DNA of 64,000 bases from Orbaceae bacterium lpD02. Its GTDB lineage: Bacteria; Pseudomonadota; Gammaproteobacteria; Enterobacterales; Orbaceae. The position numbers and the translations under genes are program-made. Under the pieces are notes generated by a model. The model worked only from the letters and a program-made list of their open reading frames with translations, ran no database searches and was not told the origin of the DNA. Positions within the stretch are counted from its first letter, which is position 1. Each line of letters begins with the position of its first letter. Below, piece by piece: positions 1-7,147 of this stretch. The DNA lies in contig CP133960.1 in NCBI GenBank assembly GCA_036251875.1, positions 434,001 to 498,000 of the forward strand, read 5' to 3'.

Positions 1-189
1 AGCTAAGCGAATTCGCCTTGTACCATACGATTGATAACTACGTTTAAATATCGTCAGAATTGTATCCGCGTAACGTGCTACCGACTTGTGTTTATTTTCT
101 TTACACTGATAATAGGCGTAATGCCTTGATACCCCTAAATATTGACACAGCTTCGTTATACTATAACGATGCAGGTTTGCTTTTAGGAT
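1..189 (-). CDS. IS3-family transposase OrfB, N-terminal part only
   Basis: On the minus strand a frame shifted relative to OrfA reads ILKANLHRYSITKLCQYLGV and continues through YGTRRIRLA at the window edge. This is the helix-turn-helix and HTH_21-like start of IS3/IS150-group OrfB, upstream of the DDE catalytic core, which is not visible. No start codon is evident at the junction. As in other IS3 elements it is probably made as an OrfAB fusion by -1 frameshifting near 190-200. The catalytic residues lie outside the window, so activity cannot be judged. Confidence 0.75.
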   Translation of the reverse strand, partial: MLKANLHRYSITKLCQYLGVSRHYAYYQCKENKHKSVARYADTILTIFKRSYQSYGTRRIRLA

Positions 190-482
190 ATCGATTTTCG
201 TCCCATTATCAGTGCTGCTTGCTTTAGGATATCATTCTCCATACGAAGCTGATTGAGCTCTTTGCGTAAAGCAATTAATTCTTGTTCTTCCGGACTGCGA
301 TTATCTTTTGTTTTGAATGAACCGGTGTGAGTTGCTTGGGCAATCCAACGATCTAGTGCTGATGGAGTTAAATCATATTCCGCTATTAGCTCACTACGCG
401 ACTTGCCATATTGATAGAGATTAACCATTTGCTGTTTAAAATCATCATTAAATGTTCGTCTTTGTCGTTTAACTTGAATCAT
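183..482 (-). CDS. IS3-family transposase OrfA
   Basis: This 99-aa protein has the layout of IS3 OrfA. The N-terminal helix-turn-helix (RRTFNDDFKQQMVNLY, residues 8-23) binds the IS ends. The C-terminal leucine-zipper-like helix (ELIALRKELNQLRMENDILK) mediates dimerisation. The product regulates transposition and supplies the DNA-binding part of the OrfAB transposase. A purine-rich AAAAAGGAAAC precedes the start on the minus strand. It overlaps the start of OrfB, as is usual for the family. Confidence 0.85.
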   Translation of the reverse strand: MIQVKRQRRTFNDDFKQQMVNLYQYGKSRSELIAEYDLTPSALDRWIAQATHTGSFKTKDNRSPEEQELIALRKELNQLRMENDILKQAALIMGRKSIS

Positions 483-557
483 ATCAGTTTCCTTTTTAAG
501 TTGTGATAAGTTTACCTTACCCCCTAAAAAAGTTGTATGATTTAGTGTAGCCTATCC

Positions 558-1844
558 ATGATTAAATGGTTCTCAAATTATCACACCCTTGATACTTTCC
601 CAGCCGTAATCCTTAAAATTTATGATAATTTAATAGCAAAGTGTACTCCTACTAAAGACGGATTATATAGTATGGGGGCCATGATCGCTGAAGTGGCCTC
701 ACTGGCTATCTCTGGCGTGGTATGGCAAACTGGGGTGTTTTACGCCCATTTGAAATACCAATTGATGAAAGCGTGGGTCACCTTTAAAAGCGGTACTGCA
801 CCAGGGGTAAATATTGGCGGGGGATTTAAGTTACTGTCGAGCGCCTACCCGGCGCAGGCGAAACACTTAATTAAACAGCTGCGCGAGAGTTTAAATACCG
901 CAATTAAACAGTTAGATGGACGGTTTGTCGATAACTTGGTCGATATTGACCAGTTTTTTAAGAAAACCCTCAATCTTTCATTTAACGTGTTCTCTGAGGC
1001 AACTACTGCCAAAATTACGCGTAACCAGCTGCATTTACGGAGTGCGCGTTTGGCATTTTTGGTTGGCGCTTTTGAGGTGTATAACTGGCACTATATTATG
1101 GCTAAGAAGCCATCACTGTTTGCCAGTGATAGCGATATTGCGATGGAACAGCTGATTGCCACCAGTTCACTGGTTGCAACCACATCCGATTTTGTGGCGT
1201 ACTCAATTCGGGCCGTTCGTGGTAAAACCACCACCTCGTTTGCCTATGCTAAAGTGTCGTTTGGGGTGTTCAGTGGCTTAATTGGCTTTTTTTCCGGTAT
1301 CAAGATGGCGGGTGGCACCATTGACCATTTTAAACGCGGCAACTATGTGGCGGGTACCTTTGGCTTGTTATCCTCGACTGCCTATTTAACCTCCGGCGGA
1401 TTAAATATTATGTTAGGTTTAAGCTACCGTTATGAATGGGTAGTGACGTTTTTTGAAAAAAGAGCGCAAAATTATATAGTAAGCCAAGGGGTGCAAAAAG
1501 CATTTAATCTATTTGCATTAAGGGTGGTGTTATTTCGCTTTGCCGGTATTCTTGGTATTACTGCCTTAGTGATTGAATTACTGTATGACTATTTTGCTGA
1601 TAATGAGATTCAAGTATGGTTAAGTTATTCTGCTTTAGGTATTTATAAGCAAGAGCAAAAATTCACAACCAGTTTTAGCCAGGCGCAAGCCTTTGAGGAA
1701 ATTGAGATGTTAAAAGCGGTTATAGAAGAAAAAACCAACATTAACCTCTCCGAGCTTGAGAAACAGGCGATCGAAAAACTTCAACAAGATCATGAAACTA
1801 TTTTACTACAGGCCGAAAACGAAGCCTTAAAATGGCTGCTGTAG
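558..1844 (+). pseudogene. 3' fragment of a large membrane protein, resembling the C-terminus of a T6SS effector
   Basis: The open frame encodes 428 residues with several hydrophobic segments (about residues 40-60, 208-225, 240-262, 268-290 and 325-348) and a charged C-terminal tail. No ribosome-binding site precedes the ATG. The same frame hits a stop at 543-545, inside the terminal region of the IS. I therefore read it as a gene whose 5' part was removed by the IS insertion. The spacing of membrane segments and the C-terminal WLSYSALGIYK region resemble the large BTH_I2691-type T6SS effectors, but I recognise this only by general likeness. The neighbouring Sel1-repeat gene fits, because Sel1 proteins often accompany such effectors. 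If translated at all, the product would lack its delivery and N-terminal domains. Confidence 0.5.
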
Positions 1845-1851
1845 TTTTAAC

Positions 1852-1876
1852 AGTAACGGGCTTAATGCCCGTTACT
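1852..1876. terminator. Bidirectional hairpin between convergent genes
   Basis: A 10-bp perfect stem (AGTAACGGGC / GCCCGTTACT) with a 5-nt loop sits between the stop codons of the two convergent genes. T-tracts are weak on both sides. Confidence 0.6.
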
Positions 1877-1878
1877 AC

Positions 1879-3189
1879 TTACTTATCATCGTTATCGGTT
1901 TGATTGTCGTCATAGCCCGGCCATACATTACTGTGGTTAAGTTCGCCCATTTTGATGGCGTATTTACGCCATAGCTGGGCGCGTGGCATATCCTGCTCTT
2001 CAGCTTTATAGTAGTAACTTAACGACGTCATTGTCTCATAATAGCCTTGGATGGCTTGTTTTATTAAATAGCGCTCTTTAAATAGTGAGTTTTCACCGAT
2101 AGACTCGCCAAGTACAAGTGCTTTCGTAGCTCTTACCGAGACAAATATCCCTCCAATACCGTTTGCATGTTTAAAGTCTAACTGGTACACACATTTTAAG
2201 TATTTTAGCCGTTCATGAATATAGTCTTCATCACTGGAGTCTTTATAGTCAAACGGTTTACGGAAAACAGAACTATTATGAGGGAGTGATGTTTTGAGTG
2301 AATGGCGAATGGACATCTTGAGGTTAATCATATGCCATAGATTATCATCAGGTAGGAGTCTATAGGCTTGCTCAAGGGCACTAAAGGCTTTGGGGATATC
2401 TTCTTTGGTGCCAAGGCCTTGCATATACATAAATGCCAGCGATTTTAGCGCCGGTGGGCAATCTTGTTTGGCCGCCTGTTGATAGAGTTTAAATGCCTGC
2501 TTTTCATCTTTATCGACCACAATGCCCATTAAATAAAAATAGGCGAGGTTAGTTTGGGCAAGGGCATTACCTTGCGCCGCGGCTTTTTGGTACCACTCAA
2601 ACGCCTTAGGTAGGTCAGGCTCAACCCCTTGGCCATATTCACTAATCGGATAAATAGCACGCGGATAAGTGACGACAGGTAACTGAAAGTCATACGGGGC
2701 AAATTTCGCTTCAATATAAGGTAGCTCAGGATCTATATTTTTGCCATTATCATCAAAGGTGTATAGCCGTGGCGCTTCGCCGCCCGAGCCATTTTCGTAA
2801 ATATAACCAATACTATTTTGCGCATCGCTATTGCCTTGGGCGGCGGCTTTTTCAAACCAGCTTAAGGCAACCGGGAAGTTATTAAATTCATCACGGTAGA
2901 TGGCACCTAAGTTATATTGCGCTTTAGCCAGCCCTTGGTTAGCGGCTTTTTCAAATAAGATACGGGCTTTAGTGTGATAGCCTTTATGGATAAGCGCATC
3001 TTGGTAATAAATTTCACCCAGGGTATTTTGTGCATTAGCATCGCCACTATCTGCGAGCGTATTGCAGTCAGCGATATTTTGTTGGTTATTTAGCAGAGTA
3101 CAGCGTAGTTTGGCATCAACACTACAGTTGGAGATGATGAGCAGGGTCAGTAGGGTAAACAGCGAGAATAATTGTGTTTGTTTTAGCAT
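1879..3189 (-). CDS. Secreted or lipid-anchored Sel1-repeat protein
   Basis: This 436-aa protein begins with a signal peptide (MLKQTQLFSLFTLLTLLIIS) followed by Asn-Cys at residue 22. The Asn at the -1 position makes it a poor lipobox, so it may be a lipoprotein or may be cleaved further on. At least five Sel1-like repeats follow, with cores such as AQNTLGEIYY, AQYNLGAIYR, AQNSIGYIYE, AQTNLAYFYL and ALKSLAFMYM. Between repeats 3 and 4 is a tyrosine- and proline-rich insertion of about 60 residues. The C-terminal 150 residues have no repeat I can identify. Sel1 solenoids are protein-protein interaction scaffolds. Because the gene faces the effector fragment, an immunity or adaptor role is possible but unproven. 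The gene is convergent with its neighbour and so separately transcribed. Confidence 0.7.
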   Translation of the reverse strand: MLKQTQLFSLFTLLTLLIISNCSVDAKLRCTLLNNQQNIADCNTLADSGDANAQNTLGEIYYQDALIHKGYHTKARILFEKAANQGLAKAQYNLGAIYRDEFNNFPVALSWFEKAAAQGNSDAQNSIGYIYENGSGGEAPRLYTFDDNGKNIDPELPYIEAKFAPYDFQLPVVTYPRAIYPISEYGQGVEPDLPKAFEWYQKAAAQGNALAQTNLAYFYLMGIVVDKDEKQAFKLYQQAAKQDCPPALKSLAFMYMQGLGTKEDIPKAFSALEQAYRLLPDDNLWHMINLKMSIRHSLKTSLPHNSSVFRKPFDYKDSSDEDYIHERLKYLKCVYQLDFKHANGIGGIFVSVRATKALVLGESIGENSLFKERYLIKQAIQGYYETMTSLSYYYKAEEQDMPRAQLWRKYAIKMGELNHSNVWPGYDDNQTDNDDK

Positions 3190-3387
3190 TATATTGTTTT
3201 CACTTTACTACTATAATTTTAAAGCGCTAGTCTAGCATAAAATGAACCGTTAATATAATGGCAATGTATTAATGGTAAAGGTTTTAGGGGTAATTTTTAT
3301 TAGATAGGGCCATAATAGCAATGGTCCTATCCTAAAAAGGCTCTAGTCTAAAAATAGCTAATTGTCTCGAGTTGAATACTTAACGTT

Positions 3388-3855
3388 TTATTCGTTTATA
3401 TATTCAAAAGATAAAGGGTCTTTAATTAAAAAACAAATTTCTCCAATAGAAACCTTTAAATCTTTATCATCATTTCTTATTTTTGCCTTAATTTTCTTTG
3501 TTTTATTAAAATCTCCAAACCAAGGCATACCTTCATACCATGTGAATCTTATTACACCTGATGCTGATTTGTTTGATGCGTGACTCACCTTGTATCGAGC
3601 TTCTTCATCATTATTCAATAATTTTACTTGCCATGTTCGTTTATCTTCCGAAAATAGTACGTCAACACGGTCACCTATATTAATTCTCGATTGATTCATA
3701 CTTTTTTCATCAAGCCTTATCGTTATAATCCTTGATGGAACATTACGGTTGTGGTAATAAACAAGGGTTGTTGTAATGCCATTAAAAGCAGTGGCTTTCC
3801 CTCCTCTTTTACCTGATTTATTCTTGGCTATCATACTTGCAGAAATGAATTTCAT
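3388..3855 (-). CDS. Hypothetical protein, 155 aa
   Basis: I do not recognise this family. The N-terminus is basic (KNKSGKRGGKA). A central stretch (INIGDRVDVLFSEDKRTWQVKLL) looks like a small beta-barrel or OB-like segment, and a second beta-rich region contains RFTWYEGMPWF. There are no membrane segments or signal peptide. The start is uncertain: ATG at 3855 lacks a good ribosome-binding site and an in-frame ATG lies about 24 bases further in. It sits just outside the ICE promoter region and points away from it. Its very A-rich upstream region suggests an acquired gene. Confidence 0.5.
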   Translation of the reverse strand: MKFISASMIAKNKSGKRGGKATAFNGITTTLVYYHNRNVPSRIITIRLDEKSMNQSRINIGDRVDVLFSEDKRTWQVKLLNNDEEARYKVSHASNKSASGVIRFTWYEGMPWFGDFNKTKKIKAKIRNDDKDLKVSIGEICFLIKDPLSFEYINE

Positions 3856-4182
3856 TTTTTTTAAACATGTTAATATATTTAAATTTTATTAAAGAATGAA
3901 AGAATAGAAAAATAAATTAAAATTAATTTTAAATTAATTTATAATTTTTGTGTTATAAGTTGAAAGTTTAATGAGTTTGGTTTCTAATTCTTCTTTATTT
4001 GATAAATAACGCAAAAAGCTTTTGAGGGAAAAGGCATTTTAGCAACTAAACATGATTGTTTTGCAATCACCGCAAATCAGATTAGAATTAGGCTTTACCC
4101 AAGCATTTAACCCACAAATACAATACTAGTTATCTAAAGCGTTTAATCATAAGGGTTTATTTTAGGTCTATTCAATTAGACC
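3856..4182. other. AT-rich intergenic region at the ICE operon boundary
   Basis: No open frame here has a ribosome-binding site. The first 100 bases are almost pure A+T. The region separates the leftward hypothetical gene from the rightward ICE promoter. Confidence 0.5.
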
Positions 4183-4210
4183 TTGTAACAAAAAATAAGA
4201 TTGATATAAT
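4183..4210 (+). promoter_or_regulatory. Sigma-70-like promoter of the ICE operon
   Basis: TTGTAA (4183-4188), a 16-bp spacer and TATAAT (4205-4210). The start site would be near 4217, giving a leader of about 250 nt that begins with a small GTTAC/GTAAC hairpin (4223-4237). Confidence 0.6.
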
Positions 4211-4287
4211 AGATATGGTTCCGTTACTTTTTGTAACAAACAGCCTGAGACAATGGTTATTAAGTCTCACACGTAGCCGGTAACCTG

Positions 4288-4358
4288 GTACGTGCCTTGT
4301 TTAAGGTGACCATATCCTTTAGCTAACAAACTCAGTGCATTCGCAAGTTGGCCATCAA
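4288..4358 (+). repeat. Copy A of a ~65-bp inverted repeat bounding a 10-kb ICE segment
   Basis: The stretch CCTTGTTTAAGGTGA through GTTGGCCATCA is repeated in reverse orientation at 14332-14402. Identity is about 80% by eye, with a one-base indel. Read on the minus strand, this copy translates as DGQLANALSLLAKGYGHLKQ and ends a short open stretch at a TGA near 4266. It may be the remnant of a gene end rather than a DNA site. Confidence 0.75.
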
Positions 4359-4396
4359 TATGATGTTGAGTTCCAATTAACTTATCTTATTACACA

Positions 4397-4465
4397 CCCA
4401 TAGGGGAATTTTAACCCTACTGGGCTTAAAGATTCTCCTTTTTTTATTACTTAATTTTGGAGAAT
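4397..4465 (+). promoter_or_regulatory. Terminator/anti-SD leader of the DUF3577 gene (leader 1)
   Basis: Three exclusive pairings can be drawn. (i) CCCATAGGG (4397-4405) pairs with CCCTACTGGG (4415-4424). (ii) GGGGAAT (4403-4409) pairs with ATTCTCC (4432-4438), followed by a 7-T tract, which makes an intrinsic terminator. (iii) The same ATTCTCC pairs perfectly with the Shine-Dalgarno GGAGAAT (4459-4465). The first hairpin overlaps the 5' arm of the terminator and so could act as an antiterminator. Confidence 0.65.
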
Positions 4466-4468
4466 ACT

Positions 4469-4930
4469 ATGACTAATTTAACTAATACTTCGACAACTAA
4501 ACAATTTTTTGATTTGCATATTAAAGGTATTGGGTACGTAAATCGAATTCGTGAAGTTACAGTCAAAAAAGGTCAACCTTATTTATCTTGTACTATTGCT
4601 GCGCTGCGTGGGAATAGTGAAGATGTGGAATACACCTATTTTGAATGTAATGTAACAGGTGAAAAAGCAAAAGATTTGATGGAAAGATGTATTGAGGCAT
4701 CAGATTTAAAGAAAAAGATCCTAATCAGTTTTTGTTTAGGTGATTTGTACTCAGAAACGTTCACCTACAGCAAAGGTGCTAAACAAGGTCAAACGGGCGT
4801 TAGTTTAAAAGCGCGTTTGCTTAAAGTTACCAGCATTAAAATCGATGGGGAGCTTAAATATTCTGATAAAGAGCAATCATCAGAAAATCAAGTTGAGTCA
4901 CCATCTAATGATGAACAGGGCGCTGCTTAG
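4469..4930 (+). CDS. DUF3577 family ICE protein (STY4534-like)
   Basis: A 153-aa protein of the DUF3577 family, found almost only in SPI-7/PAPI-type ICEs and often annotated as an ICE replication protein. The conserved part runs from FFDLHIKGIGYVNRIREV through the region ending LKARLLKVTSIKIDG. An acidic, polar tail follows. The fold looks all-beta and single-strand-binding-like; no catalytic motif is visible. I chose ATG 4469 because GGAGAAT lies 4-10 bases upstream; a TTG at 4457 is in frame but overlaps that site. It is the first gene after the ICE promoter and is followed by a strong terminator. Its leader has the switch-like structure described separately. Confidence 0.85.
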   Translation: MTNLTNTSTTKQFFDLHIKGIGYVNRIREVTVKKGQPYLSCTIAALRGNSEDVEYTYFECNVTGEKAKDLMERCIEASDLKKKILISFCLGDLYSETFTYSKGAKQGQTGVSLKARLLKVTSIKIDGELKYSDKEQSSENQVESPSNDEQGAA

Positions 4931-4944
4931 CTATGTGCGCTTAA

Positions 4945-4983
4945 TAAGATAACCCACCTAGCTAGATTTGGGTTATCTTTTTT
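4945..4983 (+). terminator. Intrinsic terminator after the DUF3577 gene
   Basis: An 11-bp perfect stem (AAGATAACCCA / TGGGTTATCTT) followed by a run of T. Confidence 0.9.
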
Positions 4984-4995
4984 CTCACTTTTCGA

Positions 4996-5059
4996 CCCAT
5001 AGGGGAATTAGTCCCTATGTGGATAATTCTCCTTTTTAATTACTTAATTTTTGGAGAAT
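4996..5059 (+). promoter_or_regulatory. Terminator/anti-SD leader of a small ORF (leader 2)
   Basis: Same design as leader 1. CCCATAGGG (4996-5004) pairs with CCCTATGTGG (5013-5022). GGGGAATTA (5002-5010) pairs with TAATTCTCC (5024-5032), followed by five T. The same ATTCTCC also pairs with the Shine-Dalgarno GGAGAAT (5053-5059). The stretch ATTACTTAATTTT before the SD is nearly identical to leader 1. Confidence 0.65.
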
Positions 5060-5063
5060 GACC

Positions 5064-5198
5064 ATGTTTTACAATTATATTTTTTCCTCACAACACTATT
5101 TTGCAGCATTAGTTGATGGTGTTGCGATTATTCCCGAAGATATTTTAAATTCATTAAGCGCTATTATTCATGAACATATACACTCGTTACCAGTGTAA
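5064..5198 (+). CDS. Small ICE protein, 44 aa, unknown function
   Basis: ATG 5064 follows a strong GGAGAAT Shine-Dalgarno (5053-5059) and opens a 44-codon frame beginning MFYNYIFSSQHYFAALVDG and ending HIHSLPV. There is no signal peptide or clear membrane helix. The second half (EDILNSLSAIIHEHIHS) could form an amphipathic helix. The gene has its own conserved ICE leader and is followed by the next gene's leader, which argues for real translation. I do not recognise the product. It could also be a leader peptide. Confidence 0.6.
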   Translation: MFYNYIFSSQHYFAALVDGVAIIPEDILNSLSAIIHEHIHSLPV

Positions 5199-5219
5199 TC
5201 ATTTCAATTTCTAAATCTG

Positions 5220-5282
5220 CCGTGAGGAGGTTTTCACTCCTCACGAGTGATGATCTCCTTTTATTATTTTTTTGAGAGGTCA
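5220..5282 (+). promoter_or_regulatory. Terminator/anti-SD leader (leader 3)
   Basis: CGTGAGGAG (5221-5229) pairs perfectly with CTCCTCACG (5237-5245). AGGAGGT (5225-5231) can instead pair with ATCTCCT (5253-5259), followed by TTT. TGATCTC (5251-5257) pairs with the SD region GAGGTCA (5276-5282) with one G-U. The primary sequence differs from leaders 1 and 2 but the pairings are preserved. Confidence 0.6.
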
Positions 5283-5284
5283 TT

Positions 5285-5683
5285 ATGAATATGAAATGGA
5301 ATATAACGGGGTGTCATACTAAATCTGAACTAATACAAGCGTTAATCATGCATGTAGATCGTGGCGAATATTACGAGCAAAAAACGCATTTATATCATGT
5401 TTGTGAACCAAATGAACAAGGTATAACAGTATTATGGTCTGTGATGGAGTTCAATGTAACAAAAGACTATAAAAATTTGCTTAAAATGGGGCGTTATCTC
5501 TACATTAAATGTTACACCATTAAAAACGAAGAGGGGCAATGGTATTATTCTCACTGTAGTGAATATTCATGTCCTATTTATCTTACTTGCCCGCTTGAAT
5601 TTCTTGAACTGGCTCATTTTGAACAGCTTACGGAATGGCGACTAAAAGTGCGGTTATATCATCGCACTCATTCACAAGTTTAA
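5285..5683 (+). CDS. ICE hypothetical protein, 132 aa
   Basis: I do not recognise this protein. It is soluble and rich in aromatic residues, histidine and cysteine (five Cys, including HCSEYSCP near residues 97-104), which hints at a compact metal-binding or regulatory domain without proving one. ATG 5285 follows GAGAGGTCA with normal spacing. It lies in the ICE block between the DUF3577 and DUF3275 genes, has its own switch-like leader and is followed by an intrinsic terminator. Its base composition matches the rest of the ICE. Confidence 0.6.
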   Translation: MNMKWNITGCHTKSELIQALIMHVDRGEYYEQKTHLYHVCEPNEQGITVLWSVMEFNVTKDYKNLLKMGRYLYIKCYTIKNEEGQWYYSHCSEYSCPIYLTCPLEFLELAHFEQLTEWRLKVRLYHRTHSQV

Positions 5684-5697
5684 TTTATTCATACACA

Positions 5698-5734
5698 AAA
5701 GCCAGTTAATTTTATCTTTACTGGCTTTATTTTA
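5698..5734 (+). terminator. Intrinsic terminator before the DUF3275 gene
   Basis: A 9-bp perfect stem (AAAGCCAGT / ACTGGCTTT) followed by ATTTT. It ends directly before the AAGGGG ribosome-binding site of the next gene. Unlike the other leaders its 3' arm does not match the SD. Confidence 0.85.
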
Positions 5735-5751
5735 AAAAGGGGAAAATGTTT

Positions 5752-6408
5752 ATGATTTCACTACCCGGTACACTTATTATTACGCAAATAAATGGTAAAT
5801 ATGGTGCTTTTAATAAAGCAAAATTAACAACTAGTATTGGATCATTCACCATTAAAGATAAACGCATTGAGCAGTATGAAGAAGGGAAATATGAAGGGAC
5901 ATTTGTCATTGTCGAGATAAAACCCTATTCGTACATGTATCAAAATCGTGCCAGCTTTGAAATTTTAGCACGTCTTAATGAGATGGAGCTTAATGGCAAT
6001 GCCTTATTGACGGATGAAGATATATCGTTAACTACCCTGTCAGAACATGACCCGGCAAGCGACGAACAAAGATCTTTTGATCACAATAATTGTCATGCCA
6101 AAAAAGACACGGTTATTAATGAAAGCGATGCAGATGATATACCATCTTCACCTGTTAACACACAAGGAACAGTCAATGCGGTTAGTTCAAGTGCAATTGA
6201 TGTTAGTGATGAAGAATTGTTTGGCGTACTGTGGCCTTTAGGTGACGAAGTTAGACTCGATTCAACCGAAGACCGTTTAAAACTAAGAAATCAAACAGCA
6301 CGACTTAAATCGCTCAATTATCAGTTTGATTACAAAACTCAAATATGGACTAAGACATTACGCTCTACTTTGCACAATACTAAAACGACGTTACCGGCTC
6401 AGTTTTAA
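5752..6408 (+). CDS. DUF3275 family ICE protein
   Basis: A 218-aa protein. Residues 1-85 match the DUF3275 pattern: MISLPGTLIITQINGKYGAF, then a beta-rich segment with SFTIKDKRIEQYEEGKYEG. A polar, acidic linker follows at about 100-145. A C-terminal helix-rich region (DEVRLDSTEDRLKLRNQTAR) recalls the C-terminal part of other DUF3275 proteins. DUF3275 has no assigned biochemical role that I know of and is a marker of SPI-7/PAPI-type ICEs. ATG 5752 is preferred: the family usually starts MISLPG and this ATG has proper spacing from AAGGGG (5735-5740), whereas ATG 5746 lies only 3 bases from it. Confidence 0.8.
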   Translation: MISLPGTLIITQINGKYGAFNKAKLTTSIGSFTIKDKRIEQYEEGKYEGTFVIVEIKPYSYMYQNRASFEILARLNEMELNGNALLTDEDISLTTLSEHDPASDEQRSFDHNNCHAKKDTVINESDADDIPSSPVNTQGTVNAVSSSAIDVSDEELFGVLWPLGDEVRLDSTEDRLKLRNQTARLKSLNYQFDYKTQIWTKTLRSTLHNTKTTLPAQF

Positions 6409-6427
6409 CGTCAGATTTTAGTACCTC

Positions 6428-6499
6428 ACTCGCCAGGAGAAATTCAACGCCTTGCGAGTTGAATTTCTCTTTAGTTATTCACAAATTTAGGGAAATTCA
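6428..6499 (+). promoter_or_regulatory. Terminator/anti-SD leader (leader 4)
   Basis: The clearest example. ACTCGCCAGG (6428-6437) pairs with CCTTGCGAGT (6450-6459) with one mismatch. GAGAAATTCAAC (6437-6448) pairs perfectly over 12 bp with GTTGAATTTCTC (6458-6469), followed by a T-rich tail. GAATTTCTCT (6461-6470) pairs over 10 bp, with one G-U, to AGGGAAATTC (6490-6499), which contains the Shine-Dalgarno. Confidence 0.7.
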
Positions 6500-6500
6500 T

Positions 6501-7100
6501 ATGAATGACATTTCAACATTTACCTTAAAAGATATTCCGGATTTACTGTGTGATAGCTATATTGTTGACTCCAATGATAACCTTGTTTTTTTATCAGTAT
6601 GGGGGAGAGATACCGCTATGCAAGAACTCTTGGCAAAACTGACTATTGGCAGTAGCAGTAACGTGGGATTAACGGATATTCGATTAGTTAATCGTCTCAA
6701 TCTACTTTTTCACGCAAAGCTGACTAACGATAGCGAATATAACAAGAAAACACAAAAATTTTATCACTCACAATTTGGCACACTCAATCATGCCTGGATT
6801 TTTGATAAACGCATCAAACAGCCTTGCCGTGAGAATCAAAGTGCGATGTTAATGTTTGAAGAAAATACCTCACCTGACATGAATAATATGAGTATTTTCC
6901 AAACCATTAAACAGTTAACCTCAATCCCTTTACTTGACCACTGGCAAACGTCGGTAATTGAAATTGCAAAAGACAATGACATGATTAAAGCCAATTTGGT
7001 GTTAGGTCGTCCAATACAGTCATTTACGATTAACCTTAATGAAAACATTATGGTCGATAAGGTGAGTGAGCTAATTCAAAACAAAACATTAACACTATAG
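6501..7100 (+). CDS. ICE hypothetical protein, 199 aa
   Basis: I do not recognise a domain. The protein starts MNDISTFTLKDIPDLLCDSY and appears soluble, with mixed alpha/beta composition and no obvious catalytic motif. ATG 6501 is chosen because AGGGAAA lies just upstream. A TTG at 6459 in the same frame falls inside the terminator stem of leader 4 and is unlikely. It is followed at 47 bases by the DUF6094 gene without a terminator, so the two are probably co-transcribed and share control by leader 4. Its position suggests a role in ICE DNA metabolism or regulation. Confidence 0.6.
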   Translation: MNDISTFTLKDIPDLLCDSYIVDSNDNLVFLSVWGRDTAMQELLAKLTIGSSSNVGLTDIRLVNRLNLLFHAKLTNDSEYNKKTQKFYHSQFGTLNHAWIFDKRIKQPCRENQSAMLMFEENTSPDMNNMSIFQTIKQLTSIPLLDHWQTSVIEIAKDNDMIKANLVLGRPIQSFTINLNENIMVDKVSELIQNKTLTL

Positions 7101-7147
7101 TTAAACATGATTATTTCATTAATTCATTTCACGTTAAAGAGGTGCTT

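Larger units (their letters stand above)
1..553 (-). mobile_element. IS3-family insertion sequence, truncated by the window edge
   Basis: Two overlapping minus-strand frames encode an IS3-type OrfA and the first part of OrfB, which runs off the left edge. The outer end should lie near 540-557, just upstream of OrfA and next to the truncated gene that starts at 558. I could not fix the terminal inverted repeat because the other end is outside the window. Its sequence differs from the complete IS at 18728-20154, so it is a different element. Confidence 0.8.

Noticed and set aside
3362-3583. 73-codon plus-strand frame opposite the orphan 155-aa gene
   Set aside because: It is the complement of the better-supported minus-strand frame and has no ribosome-binding site.
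1-4182. A left attachment site of the ICE
   Set aside because: No second copy of the tRNA-Lys 3' end is present in the window.
4945-4983. Including the terminator after DUF3577 in the switch-leader family
   Set aside because: Its arms do not pair with a downstream Shine-Dalgarno or overlap another hairpin, so it is an ordinary terminator.
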